DNA from: JAAFHI01 sp039793685
Lineage (GTDB): Bacteria; Acidobacteriota; Blastocatellia; Chloracidobacteriales; Chloracidobacteriaceae
Assembly: GCA_039793685.1 (NCBI GenBank)
Contig: JBDRAL010000086.1
Coordinates: 186,001 to 250,000, forward strand
DNA length: 64,000 nucleotides
Direction of reading: 5' to 3'
Of this stretch, positions 17,118 through 25,646 are shown one piece after another. The translations under genes and the position numbers were made by a program. The notes under the pieces are model-generated. The model was not told the origin of the DNA and ran no database searches. It saw only the letters and a program-made list of their open reading frames with translations. Each line of letters opens with the position of its first letter. Within the stretch, counting starts at the first letter, position 1.

Positions 17118-18056
17118 TCAGGCAGTGGCTGCCTGCGAGCAGATGAGCGACGGACAGACGCCGGAGGTGTAGGTGCTTCCGCAGGCGGTCGAATGCGCGG
17201 CCGCAATGGCCGAGAAATCGAGAATCGCCATCGTTCCAACGATTTCAGCCACCCGTTCCGCCGTAAGAAGGCCCGTGTTCGGCACTACGGCATGGTTTTT
17301 CTCGATGTAGAAATAGGTCGTGTCGAGCGCGGCGTAATTCCAGTTTCTCGCCTGATTGAAGAAGTTGGTCAGCCACACCGGGAGGTCCGGAATGAGATTG
17401 ATGATTTCGAAGAACCCCGGGGTCGGCGGGAGGAACGGAACGACGTCCAGAAACCCTTCGTAGGGCGTGACCGGAATGGTCGAAAGCGGAAACGCGGAGG
17501 CAAAATCCGAATCGCCCGCATGCGGGGCCGCGAACGTATACACCGCCGTCGGCGACGGCAACGGGCCGTTTTCAGTAAAAGAAATCAAAGCGGCCGCCAG
17601 AATCGCCATGGCGCCCCCCTTGCTGTGACCCGTTATGTAAAGCCTCGCGTCGGGGTTCGTTTTCATGAGGTCCTGTACCGCCGGAACGATCTGCGGCCAG
17701 ATGGCTTGAACCGCATCCCAGAAACCGGTGTGGACCTTCCCGGGCAACGGCGATTCGGCGCCGGGAGCCACCATGAAAATGTCCTGGAACCAGTCAAGCA
17801 CCGAGGGCCAGTTTTTCGCTGGCGGGATGGTCCCTCGGAATGCGATGACGATTCCGTCTCCGTTCAGGCCGACGAGACAGGCGTCAATGTCATCATCACC
17901 TGCCCCGGAGGAAATGGCGACTGGACCGGAAACCCATCCCACCGCGTCATTGAAGTACGCGGGCGGCGTATAAACCCCGGTCTGAGGATTGATGCTGTAG
18001 GCGCAATGGGCGGCGGACAGCATTCGGCAATCAATGGTGGGCGCGACGGCGGACAT
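17118..18056 (-). CDS. Class 3 lipase-like alpha/beta hydrolase
   Basis: The 312-residue protein carries the lipase elbow ITGHSKGGAM (catalytic Ser about 160), preceded by a conserved IVIAFRGT strand/loop that forms the oxyanion region in class 3 lipases. A DxxP-like PYEGFLDVVPFLPP and a late His (YIEKNHAVVP) can supply Asp and His. No signal peptide is seen at the chosen start (ATG 18056, GAGGAG 5 bases upstream); an earlier ATG at 18080 lacks such a site. It heads the presumed collar operon. The substrate could be a lipid or polyester; it may act with the displayed proteins. Confidence 0.85.
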   Translation of the reverse strand: MSAVAPTIDCRMLSAAHCAYSINPQTGVYTPPAYFNDAVGWVSGPVAISSGAGDDDIDACLVGLNGDGIVIAFRGTIPPAKNWPSVLDWFQDIFMVAPGAESPLPGKVHTGFWDAVQAIWPQIVPAVQDLMKTNPDARLYITGHSKGGAMAILAAALISFTENGPLPSPTAVYTFAAPHAGDSDFASAFPLSTIPVTPYEGFLDVVPFLPPTPGFFEIINLIPDLPVWLTNFFNQARNWNYAALDTTYFYIEKNHAVVPNTGLLTAERVAEIVGTMAILDFSAIAAAHSTACGSTYTSGVCPSLICSQAATA

Positions 18057-18484
18057 AAAATCTCCTCGAAGTTCAATCACTGGAAAGACCAGCCGAGACC
18101 GTTTCGAGGGCCGACGTTCCTCAAGGAAACCTCCCTCCCGGCAAAACGGAGCGCGACTGGATTGAATTGCTTCGAAGATGGAATGACACCAACGGAGGTT
18201 ATGGTACGCACCATTCCGAAAAAAAAAAGGAAAATAATTTCTTCAGCCAAAAAGGAGATTTTTCTTGCCAGAAAAGGGCAAAACCCCACCACTGGATTAA
18301 AGGAACGTTTAATTTTCCTTTTTCCTCACGACCCTCTCGCCTGCCCAATGGGGGCTTCCGAAAGTTTGTGGAAAAGGGGGACGGAGTTTATCCAGTTGAA
18401 TCTTGGATTATTTTTTTCCGTAAGCGAGAAATCCGTTCTACGCTACAGGAACGTAAGGCAAAAAATTTCCAAGGAACCGAATTT
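18057..18484. other. Intergenic divergent control region, AT-rich
   Basis: The 428-base gap separates the lipase gene (minus) from the Tat-signal DUF6916-like gene (plus). It contains an A10 run (about 18220) and an AT-rich stretch to about 18440. Promoters in both directions are expected; no clear -35/-10 pair, operator or gene could be assigned. Confidence 0.5.
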
Positions 18485-18949
18485 ATGAACCCGAAAAACC
18501 GCCGGGACTTCCTGAAAACGGGGGCCGCTTTTTCAGCCGCGGCTCTCGTCGGAACGGATTCCCTGTTCGCGCTGGCGCAGAACCTGTCCGCACCTTCCAC
18601 CTCGGAAATTCTCACGGCCGCCAGTTTCGAAGCCGCCCTCGGGAAAACCCTCTACCTGCTGACCGAGGAGGGTCAGATCGGGGCAACCTTCGGAACGGTG
18701 ACAAAATTGGCGAATTCATCCATCGAACGACTTCCAAAAACCTATCGCCATGAAAGCTTCACCGTCCAACTGACCTACAACGGCCCCTCCCTTCCACAGG
18801 GAACCTATGAATGCACTTCAGTCGATTTGGGACGGCGCGCGCTTTTTCTGGTCCCGCTTCCGGAGCCGGACGCCAATGGAAACCGAATTCTGGTGGCGAC
18901 CTTCAACAACCTGGTGAAGTCGGGCAAGCTGGGCAGGCTTGTCGGCTGA
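18485..18949 (+). CDS. Tat-exported DUF6916-like protein 2
   Basis: The 154-residue protein starts with a twin-arginine signal (NRRDFLKTGAAFSAAALVG, residues 5-23). Its mature part has the same pattern as the 16729-17052 protein: FTVQLTYNGPSLPQGTYEC and RALFLVPLPEPDANGN. AAGGAA lies about 8 bases upstream of the ATG at 18485. It is transcribed away from the collar operon and converges on the GNAT at 19038. It looks like an exported version of the cytosolic family member, perhaps a paralogue that followed the surface proteins out of the cell (inference). Confidence 0.7.
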   Translation: MNPKNRRDFLKTGAAFSAAALVGTDSLFALAQNLSAPSTSEILTAASFEAALGKTLYLLTEEGQIGATFGTVTKLANSSIERLPKTYRHESFTVQLTYNGPSLPQGTYECTSVDLGRRALFLVPLPEPDANGNRILVATFNNLVKSGKLGRLVG

Positions 18950-19037
18950 CATCGGCCAAGACGAACCACCGGCGTTTCGGCCCGGTTCGCCCGTTCGGCA
19001 ACCTTCCGGCCTTCCCGATTTTCCCGTGTTGTTGGCC

Positions 19038-19526
19038 TCAGTTCGAAAAATTCGGATTTCTGACCATTTCAAGATACATCCCGTCGTTGCCTTCCTCGAC
19101 GAAACCGAGCCTGAGATACAGATGAACGGCGGGATTTCCGATAAGAACACTGAGCCGGACCGGCACCCCTGCCCGTCCAGCCTTTTCAATGACGTCTTCC
19201 AGTAACGCCCGCCCGATACCGCATCCACGAACAACGGACAGCAGCGCGATATCGACCACCCGGAATTCGGATTCCGTCCGGTTGATCAGCACGCGGCCGA
19301 CAGGACCGGCATCGGTTTCGACGATGGAATGTTCGGCGTCGGGATACAACCCGGCGTAGGACCGGGACTGAAAATCGTACTGCATTCCCAGAAAAGCCTG
19401 GGCCTGGGCTTCCGGCCAGCCGAAAGCCGCGATTTCGCCTTTGCGGGTGTCGAAATAGAGCGAACGAAGGAAATCGCGGTCATCGGTGACCGCCGGACGG
19501 CAACGAAACGTCGGTGTGTGGGACAT
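19038..19526 (-). CDS. GNAT-family N-acetyltransferase 2
   Basis: The 162-residue GNAT has VVDIALLSVVRGCGIGRALL (about 91-110) as the acetyl-CoA-binding strand and loop, and VHLYLRLGFVEEG at the end. It is similar in plan to the GNAT at 16226. It overlaps the end of the heme ABC ATPase gene by 47 bases in another frame, so it sits at the tail of the heme operon, yet its closest relative in the window belongs to the collar cluster. No clear ribosome binding site is visible; translation may depend on the ATPase gene. Confidence 0.82.
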   Translation of the reverse strand: MSHTPTFRCRPAVTDDRDFLRSLYFDTRKGEIAAFGWPEAQAQAFLGMQYDFQSRSYAGLYPDAEHSIVETDAGPVGRVLINRTESEFRVVDIALLSVVRGCGIGRALLEDVIEKAGRAGVPVRLSVLIGNPAVHLYLRLGFVEEGNDGMYLEMVRNPNFSN

Positions 19527-20292
19527 GATTCGATTGAGGGGCGAAATGTTCCGCCCGGGGCAGGAGGGATTCCGGAACCTGGTACACCGGCATTAATACC
19601 TCAGGCGACAGAACAAATTCAGGTTTTCCTTCCGCCACGATGCGCCCCTGATGAAGAAGTACCACCCGGGTGGCGAACCGGGCGGCCAGATTCAGGTCGT
19701 GAAGCACCGCGGCCACGCCTGTGCCCTTTCCGCACAATTCCCGCGCCACCGACAGGGTCGCATGCTGATATGTGAGATCGAGACTCGCAGTCGGCTCGTC
19801 GAGCAGAAGAAACCGTTCGCGCCGGTCGGTCGGCCAGATCTGGGCCAGTGCCCGGCCGAACTGGACCCGTTGTTTTTCTCCGCCCGAAAGGGTCGGGAAG
19901 GCGCGGTCGGCGGCAAAGGTCATACCGACGGCGTCGAGGGCTTCCCAGACGATCCGGCGGTCCTCGTCGGCCCGGCCAGATTCCCGGTGCGGAAGCCGCC
20001 CCAGCGCCACGACTTCAAAGGCCGTAAAGGCAAAGTTCAGCACCGTTTGCTGGCTCAGGACGGCCAACGTCCGCGCCCGGTCCCTGTTTTTGACCCGGAG
20101 ATCGGCGCCGTTCAGCCGGACCTGCCCGCCCCAGGGCCGGAGGGTCCCGGACAGGGCTTTCACGAGCGTCGATTTCCCCGCTCCGTTCGGTCCGATGACG
20201 GCCACGAATTCACCCGCCCCGACCGACAGGGACACGTCGTCGAGGAGATTCCGTCCTCCCGCCTTGACCCGGAGATTGAGGGCTTCGAGCAT
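19480..20292 (-). CDS. hmuV: Heme ABC transporter ATP-binding protein, HmuV-like
   Basis: This 270-residue ATPase belongs to the FecE/BtuD/HmuV family. It has Walker A GPNGAGKST (about 36-44), the signature LSGGEKQRV, Walker B FLLLDEPTASLD and a switch His in AAVLHDLN. It energises uptake through the HmuU-like permease. Its start overlaps the permease stop (TGATG at 20290-20294), showing translational coupling. An in-frame ATG-type start further upstream would lie within the permease gene and is rejected. The assignment to heme rather than siderophore or cobalamin rests mainly on the binding protein. Confidence 0.85.
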   Translation of the reverse strand: MLEALNLRVKAGGRNLLDDVSLSVGAGEFVAVIGPNGAGKSTLVKALSGTLRPWGGQVRLNGADLRVKNRDRARTLAVLSQQTVLNFAFTAFEVVALGRLPHRESGRADEDRRIVWEALDAVGMTFAADRAFPTLSGGEKQRVQFGRALAQIWPTDRRERFLLLDEPTASLDLTYQHATLSVARELCGKGTGVAAVLHDLNLAARFATRVVLLHQGRIVAEGKPEFVLSPEVLMPVYQVPESLLPRAEHFAPQSNHVPHTDVSLPSGGHR

Positions 20293-21386
20293 CAGTCGAG
20301 TTCTTCCCTTCGTTTCAACATCGTCAGCAGCCAGAGAAAGACCGGCGCGCCGAAGACCGCCGTCAGAATGCCGATGGGCAATTCGGCGGGAATGACCACC
20401 GTTCGGGCGACGCAATCAGCCACGACCATGAGGGTCGCCCCGTAAATCGCCGAGGCTGGAAAGAGAAACCGGTGGTCGGGACCGCCGACCAGCCGCAGAA
20501 CGTGGGGCACGATCAGTCCGACGAAGGCGATCAGGCCGGTGAAGGCGACTGTTCCCCCTACCGCCACCGAAACGAGAATGACGATCAGGGTCTTGGTTGC
20601 TTCCACCGGTACGCCCAGCGCGTGGGCTTCCGCCTCTCCGAGCAAAAACCCGTTCAACCGACTCGAAAGAAGGGGAAAACCGCAGACCGGAATCAGAACC
20701 AGTGGCGCCAGAAGTCCCACGTTGGTCCAGGTAGCCGCGCCGAGGCTCCCCAGCTTCCAGAATGTGAGATTACGCAAAGCCGTGTCGGTGGCAAAAAACG
20801 TCATCAGGCCACCGACCGCCTGCGCCAGCGCGTTGATGGCGATACCGGCCAGAAGCATGGTCGAAACGCTGGTCCGGCCCTCCCGGGTGGCCAGCCGGTA
20901 GATGACCAAGGTCGTGACGAATCCACCGACGAAGGCGGCGGCGGGCAATGAAAAGGCGCCGAGCGTACCGCCGGCGGTCAGCCCGACCGAATCCATGAAA
21001 ACGATGATCGCCGTGGCCCCGAGCGCCGCGCCGCTCGAAACGCCAATCAGACTCGGGTCGGCCAGCGGATTCCGGAACAGTCCCTGCATCGCCACCCCGG
21101 AGGCGGAAAGTCCGGCTCCGGTCAGGATGGCAAACACGATGCGCGGCAGCCGGATGGTCAGCAGGACCGCCTCGTGCTGTTCGGAAACGTCAACCTGGCT
21201 CAAGAAACCGAGCGGTTTCACCAGAATCGCCAGAACCGATGTAACCGGAATGCGGACCGCGCCGCGTCCGACGGAGTAAATGGAAACGGCGACCAACAGT
21301 CCGATTCCAGCGAAAATGACGGATCGCCGGAGGGCGGATCTCCGCCGTACCAGTTCAGCCGCCGTTTCCGCGGTCATTCCGGTCAT
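20292..21386 (-). CDS. hmuU: Heme ABC transporter permease, HmuU-like
   Basis: The 364-residue FecCD-family permease has about ten transmembrane helices and the family hallmarks LPRIVFAILTGAGLSASG (about 87-104), GLFRNPLADPSLIGVSSGAALGA split across 105-130, and GLIAFVGLIVPHVLRL near the end. It starts with an ATGA overlap on the binding-protein stop (21383-21386). It forms the membrane channel of the uptake system. The family also serves siderophores and vitamin B12, so substrate assignment relies on the neighbouring binding protein. Confidence 0.85.
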   Translation of the reverse strand: MTGMTAETAAELVRRRSALRRSVIFAGIGLLVAVSIYSVGRGAVRIPVTSVLAILVKPLGFLSQVDVSEQHEAVLLTIRLPRIVFAILTGAGLSASGVAMQGLFRNPLADPSLIGVSSGAALGATAIIVFMDSVGLTAGGTLGAFSLPAAAFVGGFVTTLVIYRLATREGRTSVSTMLLAGIAINALAQAVGGLMTFFATDTALRNLTFWKLGSLGAATWTNVGLLAPLVLIPVCGFPLLSSRLNGFLLGEAEAHALGVPVEATKTLIVILVSVAVGGTVAFTGLIAFVGLIVPHVLRLVGGPDHRFLFPASAIYGATLMVVADCVARTVVIPAELPIGILTAVFGAPVFLWLLTMLKRREELD

Positions 21387-22315
21387 TTGGCCGTCCGGAG
21401 TTCAGGGTGGAATTCGAGTGAAAGCGATTTTACCGCTTTCCCGATTCCGGGACCGAACCCCATGAAATACCGGTCGCTGACAGCCAGGACCCGTTTGTTC
21501 TTCCCCGCCGGCGTCAGGGCGACGCCGGGGAACTTCAAGGCCCCTTCCAGCCCCCCGTTCCGGTTGAAACTACCCTCGGTCATCAGAAGGATGTCCGGCG
21601 CGGCGGCGACCACGGCTTCCTCGGTCATGGGCCGGAAGCCTTCAAAGCTCCAAATGGGATTCGTCCCGCCAGCCAGCGAAATCATCATGTCGATGCCGGT
21701 GTTTTTCCCGGACAGGTTGCCGGTCGGCATGTTCGCGCCCTTGCCGCAGAAAATCACCTTTGGTTTCGACGTGGTCTTCGCAAGCTGCTCGCCGACTTCC
21801 TTCATGTCGGCGTCGATCCCCTGCGCCAGCGCGGGGGCCTTCGATTCCACCCCGAGTGCCTTGGCCACGGTGGTGATGTTGGCCTTGACGCCCTCCAGCG
21901 AGTATTTCACCGGAAGGACCAGCACCGTGATTTTCGCACCCCGGATCTGTTCGAGGGCCTCTGGAGAACCCGCATCGGCGTTGCAGATGAGCAGCGTCGG
22001 TTTGAGGGAGATGACGCCTTCCGCCGAAATCGAACGAAAACTCCCGACCTTGGGCAGTTTCGCGGCTTCGGCCAGGTAATTGACGCTCGAATCGTCCACC
22101 CCGGCGATGCGACCGCCTTCCCCGAGGGCGAAAACCGTTTCGGTGACGGCCGTCCCGATGGTCACGATCCGCGCGGCATCCGAAATGACGACCGGCTGTC
22201 CCTTGGCGTCGGTGACCGTGACGCCCTTGGCGGGCGCGTTTTCTTTTCTGGTACAGGCCGGAAAAAGCGCGGCGACCAGAAGAATCAGTGCAACGAAATG
22301 AATTTTTTTGAACAT
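21383..22315 (-). CDS. hmuT: Heme-binding lipoprotein, HmuT-like
   Basis: This 310-residue protein starts with a lipoprotein signal (lipobox LFPAC, Cys about 21). Its mature part resembles HmuT/HutB periplasmic binding proteins: IVTIGTAVTETVFALGEGGRIAGVD, KLPKVGSFR, SLAGGTN, FEGFRPMTEEAVVAAAPD and FGPGIGKA. In HmuT proteins, conserved Tyr/His residues hold heme; I could not assign them safely here. The ATG at 22315 precedes the signal peptide directly. A hairpin (22331-22352) separates the gene from the TonB receptor gene upstream. Another substrate, such as a siderophore or B12, is less likely. Confidence 0.8.
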   Translation of the reverse strand: MFKKIHFVALILLVAALFPACTRKENAPAKGVTVTDAKGQPVVISDAARIVTIGTAVTETVFALGEGGRIAGVDDSSVNYLAEAAKLPKVGSFRSISAEGVISLKPTLLICNADAGSPEALEQIRGAKITVLVLPVKYSLEGVKANITTVAKALGVESKAPALAQGIDADMKEVGEQLAKTTSKPKVIFCGKGANMPTGNLSGKNTGIDMMISLAGGTNPIWSFEGFRPMTEEAVVAAAPDILLMTEGSFNRNGGLEGALKFPGVALTPAGKNKRVLAVSDRYFMGFGPGIGKAVKSLSLEFHPELRTAK

Positions 22316-22330
22316 GGAGGAAACGGCAAC

Positions 22331-22352
22331 GCCCGGACCTTGCGGTCCGGGC
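22331..22352 (-). promoter_or_regulatory. Intercistronic stem-loop between TonB receptor and hmuT
   Basis: A perfect 9-bp stem (GCCCGGACC / GGTCCGGGC) with a 4-base loop lies 25 bases after the receptor stop and 15 bases before the hmuT start. No T-tract follows on the coding strand. It may stabilise the upstream mRNA or lower downstream expression. Confidence 0.6.
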
Positions 22353-22377
22353 GGAAAAACCGACATTTCAAAAAGGT

Positions 22378-25218
22378 TCAGAAGCTGAAACGCGCGCTGA
22401 ACTGGAACTGGCGACCGGGATCGACGTTGCTGATGCCGCCGAGCGGCTGGCCGAGCGTGGTCAGCGGGACGCCGTTGGCGGCGTTGCCGTAGGTCCCGTT
22501 CCGACCGACGATGTTGGCGTGGTTGAACAGGTTTAACGCCTCGGCCCGGACCCGCAGCCCGAACCGGTCGGTTTTGAATTTGAAGACGTGCTCCACGAAC
22601 ATCCCCACGTCGTAAATGGAACTTCCCCGACCGGCGTTTCGGCCCAGGAGGCTGCCACCCACGACCGGACGGTCGTTGTTCACGCCGTCGCCGTTGTTGT
22701 CGGTCCCGGTGGTGATGTTGTAGGGCCGCCCGGAAGCCATCGTGACCACTCCTCCGGCGGAAAACCGGTAAGGCAACTGATACCAGCCGCTGATGACGGC
22801 CCGGTGGCGCTGGTCGAGCAGACTGTTGCCGCGCTCGGGCAGCCCGAGCAGGTTGGCGTCATTGGAATCCTGTCCCGGCGCGTCGGGTTCGACCGTGTTG
22901 ATCGTGTGCGACACCGTGTAGCTCGCCAGCAGCGAAAACCGGTTCGCGAACTGACGCCGGAGGTTGACCTGAAGGGCCTGATAGTAGGCTTCTCCGCTGT
23001 TGACCGTGCCGACGATGCGGCGATACCCGTTGGCGACCGGCACGATCGGACGCGCCGCGTCGGCGGCGGCGGCGGAACGAACCTGCCCCGGCGCGGTCCG
23101 GACAAACGCCGTCGGCGAATTGAGGTCCACCGACCGGTCAATGTTGATGGTGTGGGCGCCGACGTAGTCGAGGCTCAGAATCCATTTCCGTCCGAGGTCC
23201 TGCTCGACGCCCAGCGTCCATTGCTGGGTATAGGGATTCAGCAACGCATCCGGGTAGAACCGAAGCCGTGACACGTCGAAGAACTGGTTGTAGTAAGCGC
23301 GGCGTCCGGGACGAATCGTGATGTCGCGCGCCGGAACCAAAGCGCCGGTCGGCAGCGCGGGCAGGGGCGCGAGGGTGGTGGGGAATCCGAGCTGCCCCGG
23401 CGCGGCGCTGAAGGAAAACAGCCCGGTCGGTCCGCCGATGGAAAATCCGGCCTGAAGATTCGCCCGCAACTGCGAGTAGTAAATGCCGTACCCCGCGCGG
23501 ATGACGGTTTTCGTGTTTCCCGCCACGTTGTAGGCCAGCCCGATGCGCGGCGCGAAATTGTTTTTATCGTCCGAAAAGGTTTGCCGCTCATAACGCACGC
23601 CGAGATTCAGGGTGAGATCACGACGAATCTTGTAATCGTCCTGAATGAAAAACGAATACAACTCCTGATCCACCGTGTAGGCCTGGCTGCCGAACGTCTG
23701 GGTGAACCGCTGGACGTCGTTGATGGTGAGCTGCGAAATCGGAGCGACCACTCCGGTTTTCAGGGTGAACTGACCGAGCAGGAAGCCGTTTCCGAATTCC
23801 TGACCATCACCACCCGACCGGGCATAAACGAAATCCCCCCCGACCTTCAGAAAATGCCGCGAGAGCGAAAAGGAAAGCGTGTCGGCGATCTGGAACTGAC
23901 GGCTGAAGAGCGTCCCCCGACGGGACTCCCCTTCCGTGGCCACCCCCGGACGCACGAACTGCACCGATGGGGTCACCGGTTGAAACTGCGTAATCGGCGA
24001 ACCGAGCTGATACTGCGCGCGGACTTCATTGACGATCCGGTTGCTGAGGATCGCGGTTTCCGAAATCTGCGCGCTGTAGGTGTTGCGCGTGAAGGTCCGG
24101 GCCGCGCTCGGCAGACTCGTGCCGCCAACCGCGTCGCTCGGGTTGGTGTCGAAGAACCGTTCCAGCGAAAAACGCCCGAAAATGGTGTTGCGGTCGTTGA
24201 TCCGGTGGTCGAGCCGACCCAGAAACAGCGTCTGGCGATATTCTCCGGTGAAGAGTCCCGGCGCGAGCGACGAAGTGATGACGGCGTCGCGGTTCTGCCG
24301 GTTGTATTCCAGAGAAGCCAGAAAATGCGTGCGATCCTTGAAAATCGGGCCGGAAATCTGGCCGCTGTACTGCCCGAGGGTGTCTTCAGTGGTGCGGGTC
24401 GCGAGCGGCGCGCGGGCTTGAATGCCCCCCGGACGCCACAGTCCGTAAAACTCGCCGTGAAAATCGTTGGTCCCGGTCTTCGTCACCACGTTGTAGACCC
24501 CGCCGCCGGTCCGGCCATACTCGGCGGAAAAGGCGTTGGTCAAAACGGTGGCTTCCTGAACCGAGGAAAGCGGCACGTTGGTGAAAATCGTCTGCCGTCC
24601 CCAGGCGTCGTCGCCGGTGCTTCCATCGAGACTGAAGGTGGTCTGACGGCGTCCCGTTCCGTTGGCCACGAAAAGCGTGTTGTTCAGGAAAAGGTCGCCA
24701 GTCCCGCGCGCGGGGCGCACGGCGGAGTTGAGCAACACGAAGGAAGTCAGTTTCCGCCCGGCCACCGGGGTTTCATCGAGTTTGGCGGAGTCGAGCCGGA
24801 CACCAAGTTGGGAAGAATCCGAGCGGACGCCGTCGGTCGTGCCGTAAACCGTCACCGTGCTCTGTTCGCCCTGCGGACGAAGCGTGACGACCGCTTCCGC
24901 CGTTTCACCGGCTCGAAGTTCGACGGATTCGACCTTTTCATCCGCGAAACCGGATTTGGCGCAGGTCAGAGCATAACCGCCAGTCACGGAAAGCCCGGGG
25001 AGCAGGAAAAAACCGGCTTCATCGGTCTGGGTCCGGCGCTGGATGCCTGTGGCAAGGTTGGTCACTTCGACGGTTGCACCGCCGACGGCGGCGCCGGACT
25101 GATCGACCACGCGCCCGCGAATCGTTCCCGTATTGACGGTTTGAGCTGAGGCTTGAACCAGGGTGAGGAGAGCGACAACGAAGAGAAGAAGATAACGAAA
25201 CGTCTCTTTTTTCAACAT
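22378..25218 (-). CDS. TonB-dependent outer-membrane receptor, Oar-like with carboxypeptidase-regulatory N-terminal domain
   Basis: The 946-residue protein has a signal peptide (LLLFVVALLTLVQASAQ) and an N-terminal carboxypeptidase-regulatory-like domain (TIRGRVVDQSGAAVGGATVE). The plug follows (about 130-240, with GGVYNVVTKTGTNDFHGEFYG). A 22-strand-type barrel makes up the rest and ends in an aromatic residue (FSARFSF), as expected for BAM recognition. This is the Oar/TonB architecture abundant in acidobacteria. The ATG at 25218 is chosen because it starts the signal peptide. It is first in the presumed operon with hmuTUV. Ligand probably heme or an iron chelate, from context. Confidence 0.88.
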   Translation of the reverse strand: MLKKETFRYLLLFVVALLTLVQASAQTVNTGTIRGRVVDQSGAAVGGATVEVTNLATGIQRRTQTDEAGFFLLPGLSVTGGYALTCAKSGFADEKVESVELRAGETAEAVVTLRPQGEQSTVTVYGTTDGVRSDSSQLGVRLDSAKLDETPVAGRKLTSFVLLNSAVRPARGTGDLFLNNTLFVANGTGRRQTTFSLDGSTGDDAWGRQTIFTNVPLSSVQEATVLTNAFSAEYGRTGGGVYNVVTKTGTNDFHGEFYGLWRPGGIQARAPLATRTTEDTLGQYSGQISGPIFKDRTHFLASLEYNRQNRDAVITSSLAPGLFTGEYRQTLFLGRLDHRINDRNTIFGRFSLERFFDTNPSDAVGGTSLPSAARTFTRNTYSAQISETAILSNRIVNEVRAQYQLGSPITQFQPVTPSVQFVRPGVATEGESRRGTLFSRQFQIADTLSFSLSRHFLKVGGDFVYARSGGDGQEFGNGFLLGQFTLKTGVVAPISQLTINDVQRFTQTFGSQAYTVDQELYSFFIQDDYKIRRDLTLNLGVRYERQTFSDDKNNFAPRIGLAYNVAGNTKTVIRAGYGIYYSQLRANLQAGFSIGGPTGLFSFSAAPGQLGFPTTLAPLPALPTGALVPARDITIRPGRRAYYNQFFDVSRLRFYPDALLNPYTQQWTLGVEQDLGRKWILSLDYVGAHTINIDRSVDLNSPTAFVRTAPGQVRSAAAADAARPIVPVANGYRRIVGTVNSGEAYYQALQVNLRRQFANRFSLLASYTVSHTINTVEPDAPGQDSNDANLLGLPERGNSLLDQRHRAVISGWYQLPYRFSAGGVVTMASGRPYNITTGTDNNGDGVNNDRPVVGGSLLGRNAGRGSSIYDVGMFVEHVFKFKTDRFGLRVRAEALNLFNHANIVGRNGTYGNAANGVPLTTLGQPLGGISNVDPGRQFQFSARFSF

Positions 25219-25646
25219 TTTTTCAGGTTTCAAACGGAGGAATTGGAGATTGAAGGCACGCTGACGCACGAATCAACCACCCCAATGGCATGCGTTTGGA
25301 GCGGGTACTTTCCGATGGAAAAACGAATTTGTCGGTGGAAATTCGACTTTCCAGTTTTACAAACGGATGAACTCGCGGTTTGACTCAAAACGAGAGACGG
25401 CTGAAAAAAACATTTTCTTTCATTTTTCTCATCATCTATTTCACTTCCGGCGCCGCGGCTTTGCCGACTGGAATTCCGAAATGACTCAAAATTGACTTTC
25501 GAGGCCGTAGGGTCTTACAGTGGAAGTACTTCCACCCAATCAGCGGCCCTCGCTGTTTCCGATCTGACTTCAGTCCCCGTTTACACTCACGCGAACCCCG
25601 ACCGGTTTTCCCGTTCGGCGCGTTCAAATCCGAAAGGACATGTGCC
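25219..25646. other. Intergenic divergent region with two TGACTCAAAA copies
   Basis: The 428-base gap between the receptor gene (minus) and the Pro/Ala-rich protein gene (plus) is AT-rich around 25400-25440. The decamer TGACTCAAAA occurs at about 25381 and 25482. A TTGACT with a weak TTACAG-like -10 after about 17 bases lies near 25492 and could drive the plus-strand gene. No cobalamin riboswitch B12 box or obvious Fur box was found. Confidence 0.45.

Noticed and set aside
25219..25646. Cobalamin riboswitch before the TonB receptor gene
   Set aside because: No B12-box sequence (GCCACTG type) or typical long conserved leader was seen on the minus strand.
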